A stretch of 5,766 bases of DNA from an uncultured Clostridia bacterium (lineage in GTDB: Bacteria; Bacillota; Clostridia; Peptostreptococcales; Anaerovoracaceae): NCBI GenBank assembly GCA_946402595.1, contig CAMIWY010000105.1, forward strand, positions 1 to 5,766, read 5' to 3'. Below the pieces are notes generated by a model. The model was not told the DNA's origin and searched no databases. It worked only from the letters and a program-made list of their open reading frames with translations. The position numbers and the translations under genes were made by a program. The number at the start of each line of letters is the position of its first letter. Positions within the stretch are counted from its first letter, which is position 1. Positions 1 to 5,193 of the stretch are shown piece by piece.

Positions 1-1877
1 CGCTGATCGACGGCAAAGGTAACTTCGGCAAGCACTACAGCCGTGACATGGCTTACGCTGCTTCGAGGTACACCGAGATGAAGCTGATGCCGGTAGCCGC
101 GGAGTTCTTTAAGTCGATAAAGAAGAACACCGTGGACTTTGTCGACAACTACGACTCCACACGCAAGGAGCCGGTACTTTTGCCTGTAACATTCCCGAAC
201 ATCCTGGCCAACCCGACCGAGGGTATCGCAGTAGGAATGGCTTCATCGATACCGAGCTTCAACCTCATCGAGCTGTGCGATGCGACCATCATGAGGATCC
301 AGCATCCGAAGAAGGACATCGCCGAGGTCATGCCGGGACCGGACTTCACGACCGGCGGTATGCTGCTGCTCGACACCGAGGCAATGGCCGAGATATACCG
401 CACGGGCAAGGGCTCAGTCACTTTGCGTGCAAAATACACAGTCGACACCAAGGCCCGCATCATCGAGGTCAACGAGATCCCGTATTCGACAACGGCCGAG
501 GCTATCATCGACGGAATCATCGCTCTCATCAAGCAGGGCAAAGTCACTGAGATCTCCGACGTCCGTAACGAGATCGGTCTCCACGGATTCCGTCTCGCGA
601 TCGACTACAAGCGCGGAGTCGACCCGGATGCACTGATGAAGAAGCTGTACAGGCTGAGCAAGCTGCAGGATACCTATTCATGCAACATGACGGTCCTGAT
701 CGACGGGCACCCGAGGCTGCTCGGCGTCAACGAGATACTCGACCAGTGGATCAAGTGGCGCAGGACCTGCGTTGTCCGCGAGCTCTACTACGATTACCGG
801 AAGAAGGCGAAAGAGCTGCACCTCCTCGAAGGTCTGGCCAAAGTCCTCCTCGACATCGACAAGGCGATCCGCATCATCCGCAGGACGGAGAAGGATGAGG
901 ACGTAGTTCCTAACCTGATGAAGGGTTTTGCCATAACGCAGGAGCAGGCCGAGTTCGTGGCGGAGATCAAGCTGCGTAACCTGAACAAGGACTACATCCT
1001 CAACAAGACGAAGAACATCGAGCAGCTCAAGGAAGATCTGGCGCTGATCGACAGGCAGCTCCGCTCCGAGAAGGAGATCGACAAGCTGATCATCCACACT
1101 CTGAAGGAGATCCAGAAGAAGTACGGCATTCCGCGCAAAACGGAAGTCGTCACGGAGTACGAGAGTGTCGCGGTTCCTGCGGCTGAGGAAAAGCCGGACT
1201 ATCCGGTCAAGGTCTACGTCACGAGAGAGAACTACGTGAAGAAGGTTGCTTTGACTTCGATCAAGAACGACCCGGAGATCAAGTTCAAGGAAGGCGACGA
1301 GGTCCTGGCGGTATACGACAGCTTCAACTCGAAGGAGCTGCTCGTCTTCACCGACCAGCAGGCTGTCTACAAAGTCCAGCTGTCCGACCTCAAGGATTCC
1401 AAGCCTTCAGATATCGCTGACTACGCCAACAACATCTGCGACATCGAGCCGAACGAGACCATCATCAAGATGTGCACCTCGGATGCGGGCGAGAATGTCC
1501 TGATCGGATTCGAGAACGGCAAAGTTGCGAAGTTCCCGCTGAACGTCTACGAGACCAAGCAGAACAGAAAGAAGCTGGTCAACGCGATCGGCAGCGCGGC
1601 GAAGGCTCTGAGGATATGTATTATAAAGGAAGACGAGGACTTTGCGATGCAGAGCTCGTCGGGCAAACTGCTCGTATTCGAGAGCAGCAAGATACCGCTC
1701 AAGACGACCAAGTCCACACAGGGCGTCCAGGTCATCAGGCTCAAGAAGGGCGAGACAGCAGTCTCCTTCGGAAGAGTTAAGGAATACCGCCTCAAGAAGA
1801 AAGAGGATTACCGCTCCACTAACATTCCGGCAGCCGGCAAAGCACATGCGAATGTGCAGCTGAGCTTGTTTGATTAA
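1..1877 (+). CDS. parC: Type IIA DNA topoisomerase subunit A (ParC/GyrA family), 5'-truncated
   Basis: The DNA-cleaving subunit of a type IIA topoisomerase, which with a ParE/GyrB partner passes one duplex through another to decatenate or relax DNA. The frame is open from base 3, giving 624 visible residues; roughly 90-110 N-terminal residues, including the quinolone-resistance region, lie outside. Visible residue 23 (bases 69-71), in the motif SRYTE, is the catalytic tyrosine that forms the DNA phosphodiester link. LIDGKGNFG, DFVDNYD, LPNIL-like and GIAVGMA blocks and PGPDF followed by YRTGKG are family hallmarks. The tower and helical coiled-coil gate span about residues 205-380. A beta-pinwheel-like C-terminal domain covers about 400-600, looks like only about four blades and lacks the GyrA box (QRRGGKG), which favours topoisomerase IV or a clostridial second GyrA-like paralogue over true gyrase. 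The protein ends in QLSLFD, a clamp-binding-type tail. A terminator follows 69 bp after the stop. The family is certain; ParC versus GyrA is not. Confidence 0.9.
   Translation, partial: LIDGKGNFGKHYSRDMAYAASRYTEMKLMPVAAEFFKSIKKNTVDFVDNYDSTRKEPVLLPVTFPNILANPTEGIAVGMASSIPSFNLIELCDATIMRIQHPKKDIAEVMPGPDFTTGGMLLLDTEAMAEIYRTGKGSVTLRAKYTVDTKARIIEVNEIPYSTTAEAIIDGIIALIKQGKVTEISDVRNEIGLHGFRLAIDYKRGVDPDALMKKLYRLSKLQDTYSCNMTVLIDGHPRLLGVNEILDQWIKWRRTCVVRELYYDYRKKAKELHLLEGLAKVLLDIDKAIRIIRRTEKDEDVVPNLMKGFAITQEQAEFVAEIKLRNLNKDYILNKTKNIEQLKEDLALIDRQLRSEKEIDKLIIHTLKEIQKKYGIPRKTEVVTEYESVAVPAAEEKPDYPVKVYVTRENYVKKVALTSIKNDPEIKFKEGDEVLAVYDSFNSKELLVFTDQQAVYKVQLSDLKDSKPSDIADYANNICDIEPNETIIKMCTSDAGENVLIGFENGKVAKFPLNVYETKQNRKKLVNAIGSAAKALRICIIKEDEDFAMQSSSGKLLVFESSKIPLKTTKSTQGVQVIRLKKGETAVSFGRVKEYRLKKKEDYRSTNIPAAGKAHANVQLSLFD
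1857..1871 (+). other. C-terminal sliding-clamp-binding motif QLSLF in the topoisomerase
   Basis: Codons for Q-L-S-L-F occupy these bases, one residue before the stop of the topoisomerase subunit. QL(S/D)LF is the established consensus by which DNA polymerases, MutS, Hda and others dock in the hydrophobic pocket of the DnaN beta clamp. The match is exact and lies on an apparently flexible tail (the preceding residues are rich in Ala, Gly, Lys and Asn), as expected for a functional clamp peptide. Binding itself is inferred. Confidence 0.6.
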
Positions 1878-1945
1878 GTGCAAAAGGAGATTATCCGGTA
1901 ACCGCTGAACACGGTTCTTTCTCCGGGAAAAATAGAACGCAACGA

Positions 1946-1985
1946 AAAGAACCTGCATCCACACGGTGCAGGTTCTTTCCGTCTT
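1946..1985 (+). terminator. Intrinsic terminator after the topoisomerase gene
   Basis: A perfect 12-bp inverted repeat pairs AAAGAACCTGCA (1946-1957) with TGCAGGTTCTTT (1967-1978). The 9-nt loop can add one G·T and one C-G pair, leaving CACAC at the tip. The stem ends in a T-run (TTCTTT) followed by a weaker pyrimidine stretch to 1985. The A-tract before and T-tract after suit a rho-independent terminator that could act in both directions. It sits 69 bp after the stop at 1877. Confidence 0.85.
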
Positions 1986-2015
1986 AGGTATTGAAAGGTT
2001 TTGTAGGTGGTATAT

Positions 2016-2099
2016 ATGGAGTTTTGTTATGAAGAAAATATTATGAAGAAATTTGTTGTCATTTCCTTTGACAATGATAGGATAATGCATATAGCTTAA
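2016..2099 (+). CDS. Possible 27-aa small ORF or leader peptide (doubtful)
   Basis: ATG at 2016 opens 27 codons ending in TAA at 2097-2099 (starts MEFCYEENIMKKF, ends DRIMHIA). An AGGTGG at 2005-2010 sits 5 nt ahead, a fair ribosome site. The ORF lies between the upstream terminator and nfo, and it overlaps the candidate nfo promoter. I recognise no homologue and see no membrane segment or toxin-like composition. It could be a leader peptide, a decayed gene end or chance in AT-rich DNA. Only the ribosome site argues for it. Confidence 0.2.
   Translation: MEFCYEENIMKKFVVISFDNDRIMHIA
2027..2051 (+). repeat. Short direct repeat, TTATGAAGAAA twice, period 14
   Basis: TTATGAAGAAA occurs at 2027-2037 and again at 2041-2051 with a 3-nt spacer. 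It lies inside the doubtful small ORF, where the two copies fall in different reading frames. It may be a slippage duplication; no function is evident. Confidence 0.5.
2068..2095 (+). promoter_or_regulatory. Candidate sigma-A promoter for nfo
   Basis: A perfect -35 box TTGACA (2068-2073) is followed after 16 nt by TATAGC (2090-2095, 4/6 to TATAAT). Transcription would start near 2102, giving an 80-nt leader that contains the cre-like palindrome. The -35 also forms part of a small inverted repeat, TTGTCA (2056-2061) and TGACAA (2069-2074). A weaker alternative is TTGAAA at 2100-2105 with an AT-rich -10 around 2121-2127. The weak -10 keeps confidence modest. Confidence 0.45.
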
Positions 2100-2136
2100 T
2101 TGAAACTTAAGCAGAAAAAATTAATAAAAACTCTTT

Positions 2137-2150
2137 TGAAAACGTTCTCG
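2137..2150 (+). promoter_or_regulatory. CcpA cre-like operator upstream of nfo
   Basis: TGAAAACGTTCTCG matches the Bacillota catabolite-response-element consensus TGWAANCGNTNWCA at 13 of 14 positions (only the last base differs). It lies 33 bp before the nfo start and downstream of the candidate promoter, the position used for roadblock repression by CcpA. This is a sequence match only. An adjacent 10-bp perfect palindrome, CTCCCGGGAG, at 2156-2165 could be a second site or a leader hairpin. Confidence 0.45.
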
Positions 2151-2155
2151 CGATC

Positions 2156-2165
2156 CTCCCGGGAG
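2156..2165. repeat. Perfect 10-bp palindrome CTCCCGGGAG in the nfo leader
   Basis: Self-complementary decamer 18 bp before the nfo start codon. It contains GGGAG, which resembles a ribosome site but is too far from the ATG, so pairing here would not directly hide the apparent ribosome site (AGG at 2174-2176). It may be a regulator half-site pair or chance. Confidence 0.35.
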
Positions 2166-2183
2166 AAATAAACAGGTAAAAAG

Positions 2184-3053
2184 ATGATATATATTGGAAA
2201 CCACGTATCAGTAACAGATGGATATGAGGCAATGGGGCGGCATGAGATCTCGCTTGGCGGGGATACTTTTGCCTTCTTCCCGCGCAACCCGAGGGGCGGC
2301 AGATCAAAGGATGTCACGCCTGAGGACATTGCTGCGCTCAGGGCTCTCATAGAGGAGAACAACTTCGGCCCGCTTGTCGTGCACGGAGCATATACGATGA
2401 ACCTCTGCTCGGCAAAGGAGGAAGTGCGGGCCAATTCGCTGGAGATGATCACGGATGACCTCGTCAGGCTGCAGCAGCTGCCGGGTAACTTCTATAACTT
2501 CCATCCGGGCAGCCATACAGGACAGGGAACAGAGACCGGGATCGAACAGATCGCTGACGGCCTGGTCGCTGCAATCACCGAGACCGAAAGAAGGACCGGC
2601 ACGGAACTTGCGAATACCGTTTTGCTCGAAACCATGACCGGGAAGGGCAGCGAGATGGGCGGAACCTTCGAAGAACTGCGTGCAATAATGGACAGAGTTG
2701 CCGAAATCGCAGACGGCAGGCCCACAGCAAAGCTCGGCGTCTGCTTTGACACCTGCCACGTCTGGGATGCCGGCTATGATATCGTGAATGACCTGGATGG
2801 AGTGCTCGGGGAGTTCGACCGTATCATAGGTCTCGAATACCTCAGGGCGATCCACATAAATGACAGCAAGAACGACTGCGGCGCCCGGAAGGACCGCCAC
2901 GAGAAGCTCGGACAGGGAAAGATAGGCGCCGAGGCTCTGAAGAGTGTCGTCCGTCACCCTCTGCTGCAGGGCAAGCCGTTCATCCTTGAGACACCTAACG
3001 AGGACGAGGGCTACAGGCAGGAGATCGCGGCCATCCGCAGCTTGATGCTGTGA
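2184..3053 (+). CDS. nfo: Endonuclease IV (AP endonuclease, zinc-dependent)
   Basis: Cytosolic base-excision-repair enzyme that cuts the DNA backbone 5' of abasic sites and trims 3' blocking lesions. At 289 residues it is close to the ~280 typical of the family. The protein opens with IGNHVSV, the family N-terminus. All nine ligands of the trinuclear zinc site can be assigned: H67 (VVHGAY), H107 (FHPGSH), E149 (LLETM), D189 and H192 (CFDTCHVWDAGYD), H224 (AIHINDSK), D237 and H239 (DRHEKLGQG), and E269 (ILETP). Spacing follows E. coli Nfo apart from small insertions between H107 and D189. The start is fixed by an in-frame TAA at 2169-2171, with ATG 2184 the only start after it. The ribosome site is weak (ACAGG, 7 nt away), suggesting modest expression. 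No terminator is visible after the stop, so read-through into the next gene is possible. Confidence 0.97.
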   Translation: MIYIGNHVSVTDGYEAMGRHEISLGGDTFAFFPRNPRGGRSKDVTPEDIAALRALIEENNFGPLVVHGAYTMNLCSAKEEVRANSLEMITDDLVRLQQLPGNFYNFHPGSHTGQGTETGIEQIADGLVAAITETERRTGTELANTVLLETMTGKGSEMGGTFEELRAIMDRVAEIADGRPTAKLGVCFDTCHVWDAGYDIVNDLDGVLGEFDRIIGLEYLRAIHINDSKNDCGARKDRHEKLGQGKIGAEALKSVVRHPLLQGKPFILETPNEDEGYRQEIAAIRSLML

Positions 3054-3089
3054 GACGAATAGAAATGTCCGAAAATTAATATGTATAAA

Positions 3090-3117
3090 TTGCAATTAAC
3101 TGTAGTTGGACTATAAT
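3090..3117 (+). promoter_or_regulatory. Sigma-A promoter for the hydrolase-galM pair
   Basis: TTGCAA (3090-3095, 4/6 to TTGACA), a 16-nt spacer, then a perfect TATAAT (3112-3117). Transcription would begin near 3124, giving a leader of about 34 nt before ATG 3158. It is in the AT-rich gap between nfo and the hydrolase gene, so that gene and galM can be expressed independently of nfo. Confidence 0.65.
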
Positions 3118-3145
3118 AACAGCAAACAGATAACAGCACAGATAC

Positions 3146-3151
3146 AGGAGG
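3146..3151 (+). promoter_or_regulatory. Strong ribosome binding site, AGGAGG
   Basis: Perfect anti-16S sequence AGGAGG, 6 nt before ATG 3158. It fixes the start of the hydrolase gene and contrasts with the weak site of nfo. Confidence 0.9.
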
Positions 3152-3157
3152 CGGGAT

Positions 3158-3685
3158 ATGAGAAAGCTTCTTATTGTAATAGACATGCAAAACGATTTTA
3201 TCGATGGTGCGCTCGGCACGAAGGAGGCGGAGGCCATCGTGGAGAATGTCAAGGCGAAGATCAGGAGCTATGATCCGCATGACATCATCGCTACAAGAGA
3301 TACTCATGAGGTCAACTACCTCGAGACACAGGAGGGCAGGTATCTGCCGGTCGAGCACTGCATCAGAGGTACTGCCGGCTGGGAAGTAAGACAGGACATT
3401 GCAGAACTTCTCACTGATGCAAGGGTATACGACAAGCCGACTTTCGGCAGCACGAAGATGGCAGCGGATATCGCAGAGATGGCTGCGCGCGAGGAGATTG
3501 AGCTCGAACTTATCGGCCTGTGCACGGATATCTGCGTAGTGTCAAACGCTTTGCTCCTTAAGGCTGCTATGCCGGAGGTCAAAATCTCAGTCGACCCTGC
3601 ATGCTGCGCAGGAGTGACGCCGGAAAGCCACGAGGCAGCGCTCAAGACAATGCAGATGTGTCAGATCCAGATGGAGGAGTTATGA
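3158..3685 (+). CDS. Nicotinamidase-like cysteine hydrolase (isochorismatase superfamily)
   Basis: A 175-residue cytosolic hydrolase of the isochorismatase/nicotinamidase fold; PncA members convert nicotinamide to nicotinate for NAD salvage. The Asp-Lys-Cys catalytic triad is clear: D9 in VIDMQNDFIDG, K93 in DKPTFGS and C126 in GLCTDICVVSNA. D48 and H50 (TRDTHE) and H67 (VEHCIRGTAGWE) match the metal-binding residues of nicotinamidases, which plain isochorismatases lack, with E59 a tentative fourth ligand. This favours PncA-type activity, but the protein is short for the family and the substrate is not proven. The start is fixed by AGGAGG. The stop overlaps the galM start by four bases (ATGA), indicating translational coupling. 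It could also be one of the uncharacterised clostridial amidases related to nicotinamidase. Confidence 0.9.
   Translation: MRKLLIVIDMQNDFIDGALGTKEAEAIVENVKAKIRSYDPHDIIATRDTHEVNYLETQEGRYLPVEHCIRGTAGWEVRQDIAELLTDARVYDKPTFGSTKMAADIAEMAAREEIELELIGLCTDICVVSNALLLKAAMPEVKISVDPACCAGVTPESHEAALKTMQMCQIQMEEL
3673..3685 (+). promoter_or_regulatory. galM ribosome site and ATGA stop/start overlap
   Basis: GGAGGAG (3673-3679) lies within the last codons of the hydrolase gene and just ahead of ATG 3682-3684, which overlaps TGA 3683-3685. This selects 3682 as the galM start over the in-frame ATG at 3601, and implies coupled translation of the pair. Confidence 0.8.
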
Positions 3686-4944
3686 TTACCAGATCTTTTG
3701 GCAAACTCAGTGACGGCAGGAGTGCCGGACTGTACATATTACGTAACCGGAACGGGATGGAAGTGCATCTCACTGATTACGGTGCTGCGATCGTCAGCAT
3801 CATAGTTCCGGACAGGAGCGGGAAGCGGCGTGATGTCGTGCTCGGATACGATGATGTGTCCGGATACGAAAACGGCAGCTCGTCGATTGGGGCGACCGTC
3901 GGAAGAGTGGCCAACCGCATCAGCAATGCGGCCTTCGATCTGAACGGCAGGCACTACATCCTTACGAACAATGAAGGGCAGAACTGTCTGCACGGAGGCA
4001 GGGACTTCTATGTTCAGAGACTGTGGCAGGCTGTGATCCCGTTCGGCAAAGTCAGCACAGGAGACATCGCAGCCACATATGCGACGGAAAGCATGAACGA
4101 CTGGAGCCGCGAGCGCAGAGGAAGAGACGCAGGGATGACCAATGCGGTCGATTCCGGAACGGATACCACTGATGTGCGTCATGCATCAGGTGACAGCATG
4201 ACTTTCACTCTCGACAGCCCGGACGGGGATCAGGGATTCCCGGGAGACATTCATATCGAGCTGACCTACACGCTGACAGATGACAATGAGCTGCATCTGG
4301 ATTACAAGGCTGCGTTCAATAAGAAAAAGGAATCGGCCCTGCCCGGACAGGCAGATAGCAGCACGGCTGATGAGGAGTGTAAGACTGCACTGGAAACGCC
4401 GCTCAATCTGACCAACCACAGTTATTTCAACCTGAACGGGCATAACAGCGGGACAGTCCTCACCCAGGAGGTGTGGATCGGTGCGGAATCATTTACCGAA
4501 GCCGACAGACGCAGCATCCCGACAGGGACTTTGCTTGAAGTGAAGTGGACACCGATGGACTTCAGGAAGCCGAAGGAGCTGGGCAAGGAAATCAATTCCG
4601 ACTATGAGCAGCTCAGGTTCGGCGGCGGATATGACCACAACTTCGTGATCGGAAACGGGCAGGGAGAATACCGTGAGGCAGCTTCCATGTATGCGGCGGA
4701 CAGCGGCATCAGGATGACAGTATCTACTGATCTGCCGGGCATCCAGCTGTACACCGCCAATGGGCTGGATAATGAGCTGGGCAAGGACGACGCAGTATAC
4801 GGAAAGAGAAGCGCGGCATGCTTCGAGTCGCAGTTCTGGCCGGACACCATTAATAAGGAAAACTTCCCGGGAGGTATCCTGAGAGAGGGTGAAGAGTTCA
4901 CATCCCGCACCACGTATGCGTTCAGTGTAGTTGAAGAAGTATGA
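3682..4944 (+). CDS. galM: Aldose 1-epimerase (galactose mutarotase) with two inserts
   Basis: Interconverts alpha and beta anomers of aldoses such as galactose and glucose, the entry step of the Leloir pathway; cytosolic. The 420 residues exceed the usual ~340-350. Substrate and catalytic residues of the family are present: R79 (VANRISN), H104 (NCLHGG), the general acid H246 (LTNHSYFNLNGH), D318 (GGYDHNF) and the general base E382 (CFESQFWPD). SPDGDQGFPG at 179-188 is another hallmark. The extra length comes from a polar stretch at about 120-170, between the RLW strand and DSMTFTLDSP, and a second at about 213-237 between DYKAAF and TPLNLTNHS. Both fall at surface-loop points between conserved strands, so activity is probably kept. 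Start 3682 is chosen for the adjacent ribosome site; no other Leloir gene is nearby. The stop TGA is followed at once by the first repeat unit of the downstream array. Confidence 0.95.
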   Translation: MITRSFGKLSDGRSAGLYILRNRNGMEVHLTDYGAAIVSIIVPDRSGKRRDVVLGYDDVSGYENGSSSIGATVGRVANRISNAAFDLNGRHYILTNNEGQNCLHGGRDFYVQRLWQAVIPFGKVSTGDIAATYATESMNDWSRERRGRDAGMTNAVDSGTDTTDVRHASGDSMTFTLDSPDGDQGFPGDIHIELTYTLTDDNELHLDYKAAFNKKKESALPGQADSSTADEECKTALETPLNLTNHSYFNLNGHNSGTVLTQEVWIGAESFTEADRRSIPTGTLLEVKWTPMDFRKPKELGKEINSDYEQLRFGGGYDHNFVIGNGQGEYREAASMYAADSGIRMTVSTDLPGIQLYTANGLDNELGKDDAVYGKRSAACFESQFWPDTINKENFPGGILREGEEFTSRTTYAFSVVEEV

Positions 4945-4971
4945 TGACACCGGGGACGGTTCTCACTGTCA
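4945..4971 (+). repeat. 27-nt palindromic repeat, unit a
   Basis: TGACA, 2 nt, GGGGACGGTTCTC, 2 nt, TGTCA. The 5-nt ends pair to close a hairpin around the core. The unit begins at the first base after the galM stop codon. With unit b (opposite orientation) it forms a 63-nt hairpin, 4944-5006, with a perfect 20-bp inner stem (4952-4971 with 4979-4998), a 7-nt loop and a 6-bp outer stem. Confidence 0.9.
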
Positions 4972-4978
4972 GCTTTTA

Positions 4979-5005
4979 TGACAGTGAGAACCGTCCCCAT
5001 TGTCA
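4979..5005 (-). repeat. 27-nt palindromic repeat, unit b
   Basis: Read on the minus strand: TGACA, AT, GGGGACGGTTCTC, AC, TGTCA. It differs from unit a only in the 2-nt spacer (AT instead of CC) and lies 7 nt from it, inverted. Confidence 0.9.
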
Positions 5006-5013
5006 TAAAAAGT

Positions 5014-5064
5014 AAAGCGCAGGCTTCCGGATCGATTCGGGTCGATCGCAGTGCCTGCGCTTTT
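5014..5064. terminator. Bidirectional intrinsic terminator between convergent genes
   Basis: An 11-bp GC-rich stem pairs AAAGCGCAGGC (5014-5024) with GCCTGCGCTTT (5053-5063). A second stem lies inside it, GATCGA (5030-5035) with TCGATC (5042-5047), loop TTCGGG. TTTT follows on the plus strand, and on the minus strand TTTACTTTTT follows, so it can stop transcripts from galM and from the CHAP gene. Confidence 0.8.
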
Positions 5065-5127
5065 GAAATGGTTACACATTTATGACTTGAGGAGGGTCAT
5101 TGTGTGTTGTTGACTTTTGGCTGATGA

Positions 5128-5154
5128 TGACAGGGAGAACCGTCCCCGGTGTCA
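5128..5154 (-). repeat. 27-nt palindromic repeat, unit c
   Basis: Read on the minus strand: TGACA, CC, GGGGACGGTTCTC, CC, TGTCA. With 4 flanking bases it is a near-perfect inverted copy of unit a: 4941-4971 and 5128-5158 match at 30 of 31 positions. Its own ends extend to a 9-bp inverted repeat, ATGATGACA (5124-5132) with TGTCATCAT (5150-5158). Confidence 0.9.
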
Positions 5155-5164
5155 TCATGGGGTG

Positions 5165-5191
5165 TGTCAAAAAGGACCGTCCCTTCTGACA
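5165..5191 (-). repeat. 27-nt palindromic repeat, unit d (diverged)
   Basis: Read on the minus strand: TGTCA, GA, AGGGACGGTCCTT, TT, TGACA. Length and spacing equal those of the other units and the GGGACGGT core is kept. The closing arms have swapped one base pair (TGACA/TGTCA has become TGTCA/TGACA), so pairing is preserved. The pairing extends by two bases outwards to 5163-5193. It ends 2 nt from the stop codon of the minus-strand gene. Confidence 0.8.
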
Positions 5192-5193
5192 CA

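Noticed and set aside
1882..1890. Ribosome-site-like AAAAGGAGA just after the topoisomerase stop
   Set aside because: No ATG, GTG or TTG lies at a usable distance. It may pair with TCTCC at 1920-1924 as part of a weak hairpin.
2138..2149. LexA/SOS box upstream of nfo
   Set aside because: GAAAACGTTCTC is palindromic but does not match the Gram-positive GAAC-4 nt-GTTC spacing. The cre consensus fits far better.
2304..3095. Long open frame antisense to nfo (263 codons), and a similar one at 1407-2090 antisense to the topoisomerase
   Set aside because: Both are mirror frames of genes with full catalytic motifs, have no ribosome site or recognisable domain, and run past gene ends into spacers.
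3601..3681. Upstream in-frame ATG that would extend galM by 27 residues
   Set aside because: It lies inside the hydrolase coding region with no ribosome site. ATG 3682 has GGAGGAG just ahead and gives the standard GalM N-terminus.
5087..5106. Regulatory element around ATGAC/GTCAT near GAGGAGGG
   Set aside because: Only a 5-bp inverted repeat (5082-5086 with 5096-5100), downstream of both converging genes. No support for a function.
5100..5189. 29-codon plus-strand ORF from TTG 5100 with GAGGAGGG ahead of it
   Set aside because: Most of its length is read through repeat units c and d, it needs a TTG start, and it lies antisense to the convergent array. The ribosome-like sequence is probably chance.
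4945..5191. CRISPR array
   Set aside because: Only four units, in mixed orientation, with gaps of 7, 122 and 10 nt, and each unit is itself palindromic. There are no regular spacers and no cas genes.
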